Counted from the stretch's first letter, positions 15,235 to 24,183 are shown. The stretch: 42,372 nucleotides of DNA from Bifidobacteriaceae bacterium (GCA_029227215.1 JAQXZM010000108.1:1-42372); one strand, 5' to 3'. Numbers and translations: made by a program. The notes: generated from the letters alone by a model not told the origin.

Positions 15235-16644
15235 ATGACATTCATCGGTCGGAAGAACGAACTCGACTTCCTCGAATCCTGCTATTCCAGCGCTTCGGCA
15301 CAACTTGTGGTCGTGTACGGCCGCCGGCGCGTGGGCAAAACGGAGCTGCTCACGCACTTCGCCCACGACAAGGAGCACGTGTTCTTCGCCTCCCCCGCCG
15401 CCACGAAGGCCGAGCAGCTCGCGGCGTTCTCCCGTCAGATGTTCGAGGCCGGGTCCCCCGCATCCCGGTACGTCACGCAATACGCGGATTGGGAATCCGC
15501 CCTCGGCGACGTCGTGAACCTGCCGGTGAAAGGTGACGGCAAGCGCCTTGTCATCATCGATGAATTTCCCTACCTCGCCAAGGCCGACCCTTCGCTGCCC
15601 TCGGTGTTGCAGAACCTGTGGGACCACACGCTCAAGAACGCCAATGTGATGCTTGTGCTGTGCGGCAGCGCAATGAGCTTCATCGAGAAGGAGGTGCTCG
15701 CCGAGAAGTCGCCGCTGTATGGACGCGCCACGGGGGTGCTCAAGGTCGACCCGATGCCGTACTGGGATGCTGCGCAGTTCTTCCCCACCTACCCCCCCGC
15801 CGACAAGGCGCTGAGCTACGCGGTGCTGGGCGGCGTGCCGCACTACCTGGCACAATTCGACCCCTCCGACACGGTGGAGACGAACATCAAGCAGCGAATC
15901 CTGCGTCGCGGCACCGCGCTGTATAGCGAAACGGAGTTCCTCATGCATCAGGAATTCCGCGAACCCGCCACCTACAACACCATCTTGAACGCGGTAGCGC
16001 TCGGCTCGACGCAGCTCAACGACATCGCGCAGCGCACGATGCTCCAACCCCAGGCGGTGAGCACGTATCTGAAAAACCTCATCGAGGTCAATATCGTGGA
16101 GCGCGAGTTCCCCGTCGCCACCAAGCAAACGGTGAAGGCAAAGGCTGCGCGCGGCCTGTACGAGATCAGCGACAATTTCTTCCGCTTCTGGTATGCGTTC
16201 GTGGCGCCGAATCGCTCCGACCTGGAGATGGGCGACATCGATGGCGTCTACGAGTACGAGATCGCACCGAAGCTTCATGATTTCGCGGCGCACCCGTTCG
16301 AACGCATCTGCGCGGACTGGCTGCGGCGCGAGAACATGCGGCGGGTGCTGCCCTTCCATGCTCAAGACATCGGAAGGTGGTGGAGCAATTCCACCGAGAT
16401 CGACGTGGTGGCGGTCGACACAACGAAACGGCAGGTGATCGCTGGCGAATGCAAGTTCCGCAACAAGCCGATGGATGTCGCGATGCTGCGGGAATTGCAG
16501 GAGAAGGCCACGCAGATTCCCTCGAGCAACACACGCTTCATGCTGTTCTCGCTGAGCGGCTTCAGCCCGGAGCTCGAGAAATTGGCACAGGATGACGATT
16601 CCGTGCGACTCGTGGATGTGGCGGCGTTGTACAAGGCGGAGTGA
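15235..16644 (+). CDS. AAA-family ATPase with DUF234/PD-(D/E)xK-like C-terminus
   Basis: The 469-aa protein begins with MTFIGRKNELDFLE and has Walker A YGRRRVGKTE (about residue 30), Walker B LVIIDEFPYL (about 103-112) and sensor-like VLCGSAMSF. A winged-helix region follows (TQLNDIAQRTMLQPQAVSTYLKNLIEVNIVERE). The C-terminus shows a nuclease-like pattern: STEIDVVAVD, then VIAGECKFRN, the D...E-x-K arrangement of PD-(D/E)xK enzymes. This is the AAA_ATPase_2 plus DUF234 architecture, common in archaea and many bacteria and of uncertain role. It is a single-gene unit with its own terminator. The winged helix and the operator array directly upstream suggest it may control its own promoter. Confidence 0.87.
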   Translation: MTFIGRKNELDFLESCYSSASAQLVVVYGRRRVGKTELLTHFAHDKEHVFFASPAATKAEQLAAFSRQMFEAGSPASRYVTQYADWESALGDVVNLPVKGDGKRLVIIDEFPYLAKADPSLPSVLQNLWDHTLKNANVMLVLCGSAMSFIEKEVLAEKSPLYGRATGVLKVDPMPYWDAAQFFPTYPPADKALSYAVLGGVPHYLAQFDPSDTVETNIKQRILRRGTALYSETEFLMHQEFREPATYNTILNAVALGSTQLNDIAQRTMLQPQAVSTYLKNLIEVNIVEREFPVATKQTVKAKAARGLYEISDNFFRFWYAFVAPNRSDLEMGDIDGVYEYEIAPKLHDFAAHPFERICADWLRRENMRRVLPFHAQDIGRWWSNSTEIDVVAVDTTKRQVIAGECKFRNKPMDVAMLRELQEKATQIPSSNTRFMLFSLSGFSPELEKLAQDDDSVRLVDVAALYKAE

Positions 16645-16695
16645 TGGGCAAGGCCGCGACGATAGCGAGAACGCAATAACGCCACGAAAACGAAT

Positions 16696-16735
16696 GGGGC
16701 GGGGCCTGCAATCACTGGGATTGTAAGCCCCGCCC
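16696..16735. terminator. Bidirectional terminator between the ATPase gene and ileS
   Basis: GGGCGGGGC pairs with GCCCCGCCC, and inside it TGCAATC pairs with GATTGTA around a short loop. The genes converge here (ATPase ends 16644, ileS ends 16781), so it can serve both. Confidence 0.85.
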
Positions 16736-16780
16736 TATTATTCAGCCGAACAAGCGACCCGATCGGACTGCGTCAGTCCA

Positions 16781-19700
16781 TCAGGCCTTGGCGACGTCGA
16801 CCGTGATCTCGTCGGAGCCGTCGGCGGTGACCGTGACGGAGTCGGCGAGGGTGTCGGAGGCGACGAGGTCCTTGAACTGCTCGACCTTGGCGGCATCGGC
16901 AGCGCTCGGCACATGCACGGTGAGCGTGATGCGGTCGGTGATCTGCAGATTGGCGTCCTTGCGGGCGTCCTGGGTGGCGCGGATCACGTCGCGGGCGTAG
17001 CCTTCGGCCTCGAGGTCGGCGTCGAGCGCCTTGTCGAGGAGCACGAAGCCGCCGGTGGGCAGCGAGGCGGAGACCACATCGTCGGTGTCGGAGGCGTTCT
17101 TCTCCTCCACGCGATTGATGAGCTCGTATTCGCCATCCTGCAGCGGGATGTCGCCGTTGGGACCTTCGCACACCACGGTGCCGTCGGCGTCCTGGTGCCA
17201 GGCGCCGGATTTGGAGGCCTTGATGGCGAACTGCACCTGCTTGCCCAGGCGCGGGCCGGCGGCGCGTGCGTTGACGCGCAGCTCGTGCACCACGCGCAGG
17301 CCGTGGGCATCGGCATCCTCGAGGGTGGTGAACTCCACGTTCTTCACGTTGAGCTCGGACTTGAGGGTGTCTTCGTAGGGCTCCACGGCATCCACATCCT
17401 CGGCGACCACGGTGAGCAGGCGCAACGGCTGGCGCACGCGGATCTTCTCGGCCTTGCGCAGGCTGAGCGTGGCGGAGACGATCTCGCGCACCTTCTCCAT
17501 CGCGGCGACGAGCGCATCGTCGGCGACGAGCGTCTTGCCTAGCTCGGTGGCGGGTGCATCGGCCTTGCCGCCTTCGGTGAGGAACGGCCAGTCGGCGAGG
17601 TGCACGGATTCGCCGCCCGTGAGGCCCCTCCACATCGACTCGGCTTCCATCGGGGCGAGCGGCGCGATGACGCGGCCGAGCACTTCGAGCGCCGTGTACA
17701 GCGTATTGAGCGCGTTCGTGTCGTGCGCGGCGAAGCGGTCGCGGTTGTTGCGGATGTACCAGTTGGTGAGGGTGTCGATGAAGTCGCTCACTTCGCCGCA
17801 GGCGTCGGAGATGGCGAATTCGTCGAGGTCCTTCTCCACGCCCAGCACGAGCTTGCGGGTGCGGGCGAGCAGGTAGCGGTCCATGCGCGGCAGGCTGGCG
17901 ACTTCCTCGGGCTTGACGTGGCGCGCGTCATAGCCGGCGGCGTTCGCGTACAGCGTGAAGAAGTAGTACGAGCTCCACAACGGCAGCATGACCTGGCGCA
18001 CCGTGTCGCGGATGCCCTCGGAGGTGACGATGAGGTTGCCGCCGCGGAGGATCGGCGAGCTCATGAGGAACCAGCGCATGGCGTCGGAGCCGAACTTGTT
18101 GAACACGCCGTTGACGTCCGGGTAGTTGCGCAGGTGCTTGCTCATCTTCTGGCCATCGGAGCCCAGCACGATGCCGTGGCAGATGACGTTCTTGAAGGCG
18201 GGCTTGTCGAACAGCGCGGTCGCCATCACATGCAGCAGGTAGAACCAGCCGCGGGTCTGGCCGATGTACTCGACGATGTAGTCGCACGGGAAGTGGGTCT
18301 CGAACCATTCCTTGTTCTCGAACGGGTAATGGCACTGGGCGAACGGCATGGAGCCGGATTCGAACCAGCAGTCGAGCACGTCGGAGATGCGGTGCATGTG
18401 GCTCTTGCCGGTCGGGTCGTCGGGGTTCGGGCGCACGAGGTTGTCGATCCACGGGCGGTGCATGTTGATCTCGCCCTTGTCGTCGCGCGGGTAATCGCCG
18501 AAATCGGCCTTGAGCTCCTCGAGCGAGCCGTACACATCCACACGCGGGTACTTCGGGTCGTCGCTCACCCACACGGGGATCGGGCTGCCCCAGAAACGGT
18601 TGCGGGAGATCGACCAGTCGCGCGCGTTGGCGAGCCACTTGCCGAACTGGCCGTCCTTGACGTTCTCGGGGATCCAGTTGATCTGCTGATTGAGCTCGAG
18701 CAGGCGCGGCTTGATCTTGGTGACGGAGACGAACCAGGAGCTCACCGGCTTGTAGATGAGCGGGGTGCCGCAACGCCAGCAGTGCGGGTAGGAGTGCATG
18801 TAGCTCTTCTCCTGGAAGAGCAGCGCGCGACGCTCCTCGGGAACAGCGGCGAGCGGACCGGTGCTGTTGCGCAGATCGCGCAAGATCGGCTTGTTGGAGT
18901 CGAAGACGTACAGGCCCTCGTAATCCGGCACCAGGGAGGTGAACACACAGCCCTCGTCGAGCACGTCCACCGACTTGATGCCCTTGGACTGCAGGGTGTT
19001 CATATCGTCCTCGCCATAGGGAGCCTGGTGCACGATGCCGGTGCCCTCGACGGTGTCGACGTAATCGGCGGTGAAGATCTGGAACGCCTCGGGGCCGGGC
19101 ACGTCACTCTTGGGGTTGCCGTTCTCATCGGCGAAGTACGGGAACACCGGCCAGTAACGCCAGCCCTCCATCTCGGTGCCCTTGAGCTCGCGCAGCACCT
19201 GGTAGCCCTCGCCCAGCTCCTTGGCGAACGAGCCAAGCAGCGCCTTGGCGAGGTAGAGCTTCTTGCCAGCGAACTTGCCCTCGGCGGGCTCCACCTCCAC
19301 GTAATCGATGTCCGGGCCGACCACCATCGCGAGGTTGGACGGGACGGTCCACGGCGTGGTCGTCCAGAACACCACGTAGGCATCCTCGTCACGCAGCTTC
19401 ACGGCGACGGCGAGCGAAGTGTCCTGGCGATCCTGGTAGACGTCGGCATCCATGCGCAGCTCGTGCGCCGACAGCGGCGTGCGGTCCTTGGGGCAGTACG
19501 GCAGCACGCGGTAGCCCTGGTAGGCAAGGCCCTTGTTGTACAGGGTCTTGAACGCCCACATGACGGATTCCATGTAGGGGATGTTGAGCGTCTTGTAGCC
19601 GTGGTCGAAGTCCACCCAACGGGCCTGGCGGTGCACATAGGCGCGCCATTCGTTCGTGTACTTCAACACGGAGGCGCGGCAGGCGTCGTTGAACTTGGCG

Positions 19701-20095
19701 ATGCCCATCTGCTCGATCTGGTCGACGGACTCGATGCCCAGTTCCTTCTGGGCCTCGAGCTCGGCGGGCAGGCCGTGGGTGTCCCAGCCGAACACACGGT
19801 TGACGCGGTGGCCCTTCATCGTCTGGTAGCGCGGGATCACGTCCTTGGCATAGCCGGTGAGGAGGTGGCCGTAGTGCGGCAGGCCGTTGGCGAACGGCGG
19901 GCCGTCGAAGAACACGAACTCATTGCCCGAATGGTCGCCGGAGGGGCGCTCGTTGATGGACTTCTGGAAGGTGTCGTCCTTGTCCCAGTAATCAAGGACC
20001 TTCTCTTCCATGTCGGGGAAGTTGGGATTGGGCGTGACGGTTTTCTCGGAGCCGTCCACGACCGCCTTGGGATACACGCGCGAAGTGTCGCTCAT
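16781..20095 (-). CDS. ileS: Isoleucine-tRNA ligase, eukaryote-like type
   Basis: The 1104-aa class I synthetase charges tRNA-Ile. The HIGH motif is PHYGH (residues 73-77) and the KMSKS loop reads KMSKH. The editing (CP1) domain, tRNA-binding helical domain (about 760-900) and a long C-terminal extension with two DUF5915-like parts are present. The ~1100-aa length with HYGH marks the archaeal/eukaryotic-type IleRS (IleS2-like) rather than the ~940-aa bacterial type. IleRS of this kind is associated with intrinsic mupirocin tolerance, a known trait of bifidobacteria; tolerance here is inference. The ATG at 20095 follows GAGGAG. Expression is controlled by the T-box just upstream. It is a single-gene unit. 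Confidence 0.97.
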   Translation of the reverse strand: MSDTSRVYPKAVVDGSEKTVTPNPNFPDMEEKVLDYWDKDDTFQKSINERPSGDHSGNEFVFFDGPPFANGLPHYGHLLTGYAKDVIPRYQTMKGHRVNRVFGWDTHGLPAELEAQKELGIESVDQIEQMGIAKFNDACRASVLKYTNEWRAYVHRQARWVDFDHGYKTLNIPYMESVMWAFKTLYNKGLAYQGYRVLPYCPKDRTPLSAHELRMDADVYQDRQDTSLAVAVKLRDEDAYVVFWTTTPWTVPSNLAMVVGPDIDYVEVEPAEGKFAGKKLYLAKALLGSFAKELGEGYQVLRELKGTEMEGWRYWPVFPYFADENGNPKSDVPGPEAFQIFTADYVDTVEGTGIVHQAPYGEDDMNTLQSKGIKSVDVLDEGCVFTSLVPDYEGLYVFDSNKPILRDLRNSTGPLAAVPEERRALLFQEKSYMHSYPHCWRCGTPLIYKPVSSWFVSVTKIKPRLLELNQQINWIPENVKDGQFGKWLANARDWSISRNRFWGSPIPVWVSDDPKYPRVDVYGSLEELKADFGDYPRDDKGEINMHRPWIDNLVRPNPDDPTGKSHMHRISDVLDCWFESGSMPFAQCHYPFENKEWFETHFPCDYIVEYIGQTRGWFYLLHVMATALFDKPAFKNVICHGIVLGSDGQKMSKHLRNYPDVNGVFNKFGSDAMRWFLMSSPILRGGNLIVTSEGIRDTVRQVMLPLWSSYYFFTLYANAAGYDARHVKPEEVASLPRMDRYLLARTRKLVLGVEKDLDEFAISDACGEVSDFIDTLTNWYIRNNRDRFAAHDTNALNTLYTALEVLGRVIAPLAPMEAESMWRGLTGGESVHLADWPFLTEGGKADAPATELGKTLVADDALVAAMEKVREIVSATLSLRKAEKIRVRQPLRLLTVVAEDVDAVEPYEDTLKSELNVKNVEFTTLEDADAHGLRVVHELRVNARAAGPRLGKQVQFAIKASKSGAWHQDADGTVVCEGPNGDIPLQDGEYELINRVEEKNASDTDDVVSASLPTGGFVLLDKALDADLEAEGYARDVIRATQDARKDANLQITDRITLTVHVPSAADAAKVEQFKDLVASDTLADSVTVTADGSDEITVDVAKA

Positions 20096-20099
20096 ATTT

Positions 20100-20355
20100 C
20101 TCCTCATAGCCGGTTTTCCTCAGGCGATGCCGCCTGAGGCGCTACGAGGACGATGCCGAAGCACCGCGGTACCACCTCGCTTGCCCGACGCCGCGCCCGC
20201 CCTGCGGCTGCGTGTGCGCCTGGCCACTTGAATGGGGCTATGCGGGCCCCGCCCGCCGGTTCTAGTGAGACTGCATGCGCCGTGCATGGTGAATGCCGTG
20301 CGCCGCAGTCCGTTCTTCCGGAGACTCCCCGTTGATGGCGGATCAAAGTCTTGCT
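20100..20355 (-). promoter_or_regulatory. T-box riboswitch of ileS (translational type)
   Basis: On the minus strand the leader contains the T-box AGGTGGTACCGCGG (20164-20177) that pairs with the uncharged tRNA 3' end. Near its 5' end is CGGGGAGTCTCCGGAAGAACG-like Stem I sequence (about 20311-20331), typical of actinobacterial ileS leaders. ATC triplets just before it could be the Ile specifier. After the T-box, TCCTCGTAG (20142-20150) can pair with CTATGAGGA (20101-20109), which holds the ribosome binding site. This helix encloses a 9-bp hairpin CCTCAGGCG/CGCCTGAGG. There is no T run, so control is by sequestration of translation start. A TAGTAT -10 lies at 20362-20367. Confidence 0.92.
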
Positions 20356-20486
20356 GCCGTCATACTACCACCGCCCCGCCGATTGCGCGTGCAGTGGTTC
20401 AGCTGGCGGCATGACCGGCGGCCGGCGCATGATGACGGTCGGTCAGGGGGAACGCGCGATGGTACATGGTCACGACTGGGAAGCGG

Positions 20487-21848
20487 TCACGACTGGGCTG
20501 AGCATTCGCCGTTATGGATGCGTTGCGCGATCGCGATCTCCGCGTCGCCATAGGCATAGTCATCGTAGCCACTCTGATGCGATCGGTTGCGGGCGGCGTC
20601 CATGCCCATGTAGAGCTGCTCATAGGCGTTCGTCACCGCTTCGTACCGTTCCGCAATCTGTGGTGCCGTTGTGCTGCATGTGTATTGGATCGACCGATGG
20701 GAAAGCTCATGCTTGACGACGTCAAGCGTCCACGGATCGTTCACCAGCGTGTCGATGTTCCGGTCGTTGTCGACCACATAGAAACTGTCCAGGTCCGACG
20801 AGCAGTAGAACCCGACCAGGGAGGCGTTGTCTATCGCGCATTCGGGTAACGTCAGCTGCGACCCGAGCTTCACCTTCACGCCGAGGTCTGCGGCGGTCTG
20901 CTTGATGGCGGCCCATATCTGGTCGCTTGTCTCGCCATCGGCGGCGGTGATCTGGGCTACCTTGCCCTCCCTCGCATGCAGATCATCCATGACCGCCTGG
21001 TAATGCGCCTGCGCATCGTCCATGACGGAACGCAGCTTCAACGCGGCCTCGATCCTATCATCCGAATCGGAGTCCCAGTCACCGGAGGCATCCGCATAGG
21101 CGTCCAGCGCCTGGCTGACCGTCTGATAATAAGGAGTGCCTGCGGCTTCGTATTGCATCCATGTCTCGTTCCGGCTGGAACTCTTGACGTCCATATACCA
21201 TGCGTCCAATGCCGTGATCTGGTCGGAGTGCAGCAGGTCGATGCCGTTGCCGGTCATGCCGTCGGCGCCGGCGGCGCACTTCGTCTGGTCCTGGCGCAGT
21301 GTCTCGATGCCCTTCTTCGTGTAGTCGCCGTTCACAGCCCATCCGTCCACGGCCTGCAGGGTCTTCGTCAGCTGGTCGCAGGCCTCTTTCGCCGTCAGCC
21401 CGTTCGCACCGGTCGCTTCGTCCTGCGGGTCGATCGTTGCCGTCGATCCGCTCGAATACGGCCGGCTGCCGGACGTGCCTGGATACTTGCCCGACCGCGC
21501 CGTCACACCGTGGAGAGCCATCGCCACGACGATCAGCACGACGAGCGCCGCAGCGCCCGCGACGATGGCAAGCGTGCGGCCATGCGACGCGTTGCGCTTC
21601 GTCGCCGAATTCGCGAAATTCGAGGGATTCCCGGGGTTCATGGGAGTGGCATTACTGAAAGGGCCCTCAGGATTGAAGGGACCAGCGGGATTGAAGGGAC
21701 CTGTGGAACTGTCGGGACCCGCTTGGTTCGAAGTGCCCATGGGTTTCATAGGCCACGTGGAATGAGATCCCTCAGAATTCGAGGAATCCCTGAAGTTGGG
21801 CTGCTGGTACACGTTGACTCCATTCCGTGTTCGCGAGACTTGCAGCAT
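20487..21848 (-). CDS. Membrane-anchored extracellular protein with HELSH metallopeptidase-like motif
   Basis: The ~453-aa protein has a disordered Pro/Asn/Ser/Gly-rich cytoplasmic head with a GPFNPAGPFNPEGPFSN repeat, a single membrane helix (about residues 90-113, LAIVAGAAALVVLIVVAMAL) and a ~340-aa extracellular part. The latter contains helical regions, several Cys residues and VVKHELSHRSIQY near residue 380, matching the HExxH zinc-binding pattern. A candidate third ligand is the Glu of YGDAEIAIAQ. Topology and motif suggest a cell-surface zinc peptidase, but the rest matches no family I recognise. The ATG at 21848 follows GGAG at nine bases; an ATG ten codons earlier is less well placed. 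It is a single gene. Confidence 0.72.
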   Translation of the reverse strand: MLQVSRTRNGVNVYQQPNFRDSSNSEGSHSTWPMKPMGTSNQAGPDSSTGPFNPAGPFNPEGPFSNATPMNPGNPSNFANSATKRNASHGRTLAIVAGAAALVVLIVVAMALHGVTARSGKYPGTSGSRPYSSGSTATIDPQDEATGANGLTAKEACDQLTKTLQAVDGWAVNGDYTKKGIETLRQDQTKCAAGADGMTGNGIDLLHSDQITALDAWYMDVKSSSRNETWMQYEAAGTPYYQTVSQALDAYADASGDWDSDSDDRIEAALKLRSVMDDAQAHYQAVMDDLHAREGKVAQITAADGETSDQIWAAIKQTAADLGVKVKLGSQLTLPECAIDNASLVGFYCSSDLDSFYVVDNDRNIDTLVNDPWTLDVVKHELSHRSIQYTCSTTAPQIAERYEAVTNAYEQLYMGMDAARNRSHQSGYDDYAYGDAEIAIAQRIHNGECSAQS

Positions 21849-22277
21849 GGTGCAAATCTCCAGTCGGTAGCAAGGCACTCCGTTCCGCTGATTTCCTTGA
21901 CACGTCTATTTCCACGTACTCCACTTATCTGTGTGGGCACATGTTCCCGCGGACACAGCATCAGCAACACATATGCCCGCAGAGACGTGCGTTTCCAAAG
22001 CGTGCGCAGCACCTTCCATGGGCCACGCATGACTGGTCAATGCCAAGATGGGGAATTGTTGTACCTATTAACAAATCATACAGTTACCTCAACGCCAACG
22101 CACGCATTTCACCACGCGACACGCTTAGGAAATTCATGCCGGGGAAACGCAAGGTCGGCGCTATGCGTAGCCAACAGGAAGCACGCCAACACTCAGCGCA
22201 TCAACAGAAGGTCGTAACGTCGCGGACCGCACCACTGCATCAGCCTGCTCAGCGTCGCCAGCCTCGAGCATCGTGTT
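21849..22277. other. Intergenic region, no gene recognised
   Basis: About 430 bases separate two minus-strand genes. The segment around 22055-22085 is AT-rich (GTTGTACCTATTAACAAATC) and is the likeliest promoter zone for the HELSH gene. No RNA gene, repeat or supportable short frame was found. Confidence 0.4.
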
Positions 22278-23681
22278 TCACGCGCTCAGTGTGCCGATGG
22301 GAATGACGTAGATGCCATCATCGCGCCGGTAGGCGAAATCCCCCACTCCAATGAGCACCGCGAGGAACTCGGGCTCGCGCACCCTCGCGACGCGCGACGC
22401 CTGGGGCGTCTCGCATAGCTTGCCGCGCATGCGCAACAGGTTCTTCGCCGCTTGCTCCACCTTGTCGTGGCTCGTCTTGATTTCGATGCCAGCCCATCGG
22501 CCATCGGCCAGTTCGATGACGGCATCGCATTCCAGGTCGGCGTCGTCGTGGTAATAATGCACTGGTTCGGCTGCGGCGTCCGGCAATGCCCGGGCATAGA
22601 CGAGCAGGTCGCGGATGCACAGGTTCTCGAACAGCAATCCGAATGTCTGCCAGTCCGAGACCAATGCCTGCGGCCCCATGCCCAACGCAGCAGCGGCGAG
22701 GGACGGATCGGCGAAATACCTCCGCGGCTTGGTGCGCAGTCGCTTGGGCGACCTGCGGGGCGGCACCCAGCCGGGAATCTCGTCGATGACGAACATATCG
22801 GCGAAGGCCTGCGCATACTCCGACACAGTGCGGGCCGATACGAAATCCTCAGGGTTGGATTCCGAGCCATACATGTCGGCGAGCAGCGTGGAGTATGTGG
22901 CGGCTTGCGAGACATTGCGCGCCAAGGAGACCAGGAGTCGCCTCGCGATGTGAGGGTCCTTGCCGATGGCAGGGAAACCATTGCGCACCGTGGTGTCGAG
23001 GTATTCACGGGTGAGCGTCTGCGCGTCCGGAGCGCTCATGCCGATGGTCTCGGGCCAGCCGCCGCGGCAGACGGCATCGATGAGCTGCGTAGTGGAAAGC
23101 TGCGACGCGGCAGGCTGGAACTGCCCGCGGAACAGACCGGCGAGACTCACCGTGGCATTGGACTCCCCGCTTTCCGCGAGCGTCATGGGATTCATGCGCA
23201 CGCGCCCGATGCGCCCCGCGCCCGTGTGGTTCGGTCGTTGCTCCCCAAGCGGCGTGGACGAGCCGGTGAGCAGCCAGCTGCCCTTGCTGCTGGCACCGCC
23301 TTCATCCACCGCATGCCGCACGTGGTCCCACAGCGCGGGCACGAGCTGCCATTCGTCAATGACGTGTGGCTTGTCTCCCAGCAGCATGAGGGAGGGATCG
23401 GCATGAGCTGCAGCGAGATTGCCGGCCTCGTCCACGTAGGTGATGGAATTGGCATGGGCGCGGGCCGTCCATGTCTTGCCGCACCACTTCGTGCCGGTGA
23501 TCTCCACCGCTCCGAAAAGCCGCATGTATCGCTCGATCTGGTCATCCACGATGCGCCGGCGATATCCCTGCGGTGCCGCTGCATATGCAGGAGGTGTTTG
23601 AGACATCTGAGGCGACTGGGACGACTGGGGGAACTGGATTGGCTGCGTTTCTTGGAATGCTGGGAAATCCGGCTGCTGCAT
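22278..23681 (-). CDS. AAA_14/DUF4143 ATPase
   Basis: The 467-aa product has a Pro/Gln/Ser-rich N-terminal extension (about 35 residues), then the AAA_14 region with Walker A GTKWCGKTWTA, the VIDEWQLVPALWDHVRH Walker B region and LLTGSSTP sensor. A DUF4143 C-terminus follows, with the FADPSLAAAALG segment and a nuclease-like pattern, ECDAVIELADGRWAGIEIK. These ATPases are widespread in gut bacteria and often occur in several diverged copies; their role is unknown. The ATG at 23681 has GGAGGTG upstream. Five 23-bp repeats lie directly upstream (23762-23876). It is a single gene. The other ATPase in the window (15235) has the same logic: an ATPase with a phased repeat array before it. Confidence 0.85.
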   Translation of the reverse strand: MQQPDFPAFQETQPIQFPQSSQSPQMSQTPPAYAAAPQGYRRRIVDDQIERYMRLFGAVEITGTKWCGKTWTARAHANSITYVDEAGNLAAAHADPSLMLLGDKPHVIDEWQLVPALWDHVRHAVDEGGASSKGSWLLTGSSTPLGEQRPNHTGAGRIGRVRMNPMTLAESGESNATVSLAGLFRGQFQPAASQLSTTQLIDAVCRGGWPETIGMSAPDAQTLTREYLDTTVRNGFPAIGKDPHIARRLLVSLARNVSQAATYSTLLADMYGSESNPEDFVSARTVSEYAQAFADMFVIDEIPGWVPPRRSPKRLRTKPRRYFADPSLAAAALGMGPQALVSDWQTFGLLFENLCIRDLLVYARALPDAAAEPVHYYHDDADLECDAVIELADGRWAGIEIKTSHDKVEQAAKNLLRMRGKLCETPQASRVARVREPEFLAVLIGVGDFAYRRDDGIYVIPIGTLSA

Positions 23682-23761
23682 GGCGCACCTCCATCAAGGA
23701 CTATTGGATTTGGTAGGGATGGGAATCAGCGAAATTCAAGGCCCGGAAAGACCATTTCCAA

Positions 23762-23876
23762 AATCCGAATGTTTCAACTACCAAAATCCGAACTTTTCAA
23801 CTGCACAAATCCGAATCTTCCAACAACAATAATCCGAACTTTCCACCTACCAAAATCCGAATTGCGCAACATCCAT
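23762..23876. repeat. Five 23-bp direct repeats (iteron-like) upstream of the DUF4143 ATPase
   Basis: The core AATCCGAA(T/C) starts at 23762, 23785, 23808, 23831 and 23854, exactly 23 bp apart. The consensus unit is AATCCGAAyNTTNCAACNA with an A/C-rich tail (CCAA). A degenerate sixth copy (ATCCGAA at 23875-23881) is out of phase by two bases. The array lies 80 bases upstream of the minus-strand ATPase start and is markedly AT-richer than its surroundings. It probably contains or covers the ATPase promoter. Plasmid-origin iterons are an alternative reading, but no Rep gene is nearby. Confidence 0.85.
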
Positions 23877-23920
23877 CCGAAGACCGCCGATTGGGACGAC
23901 AGGACCGCCCATCCCGCCCC

Positions 23921-24183
23921 TAACCTCCGCCATCGGCGGCGGATTATTCGCGCGCCGAAGACGGACCTTAGGAGGCCCTAAAACTGGCCACTAACCTCCG
24001 CCATCGGCGCCTCTTTCGTAAGGCGCCGATGGCGGACGTTAGAGCGCCCCCTTTTGCCCTCCTAACGTCCGTAATCGGCGACGGATTATTCCCGCGCCGA
24101 ATCCGGAGCGTACAACCCCCTTTCAGATGGGTTTACCGTCCGCAATCGGCGCTTCTTTCGTAGCGCGCCGAAGACGGACGTTA
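23921..24183. repeat. Four 50-bp palindromes at exact 71-bp spacing (array 1)
   Basis: Units start at 23921, 23992, 24063 and 24134. Each has an 18-bp left arm (TAACCTCCGCCATCGGCG in units 1 and 2), a 14-bp loop and an 18-bp right arm (CGCCGAAGACGGACGTTA in unit 4). Loops alternate: units 1 and 3 share CGGATTATTC, units 2 and 4 share TCTTTCGTA, so the array is a tandem duplication of a ~142-bp pair. The 21-bp spacers hold short complementary flanks of their own, for example GGCC-CTAAAACT-GGCC. No coding frame is conserved. A related array lies at 41481. Confidence 0.88.

Noticed and set aside
23762-23876. Plasmid replication origin iterons
   Set aside because: Five direct repeats look iteron-like, but there is no Rep, ParA/ParB or DnaA-box cluster nearby and the flanks are chromosomal genes. 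Kept only as a remote alternative.
23762-24183. Possible CRISPR array
   Set aside because: In both arrays the segments between cores are themselves conserved or palindromic rather than unique spacers, the units are 23 or 71 bp, and no cas gene is in the window.
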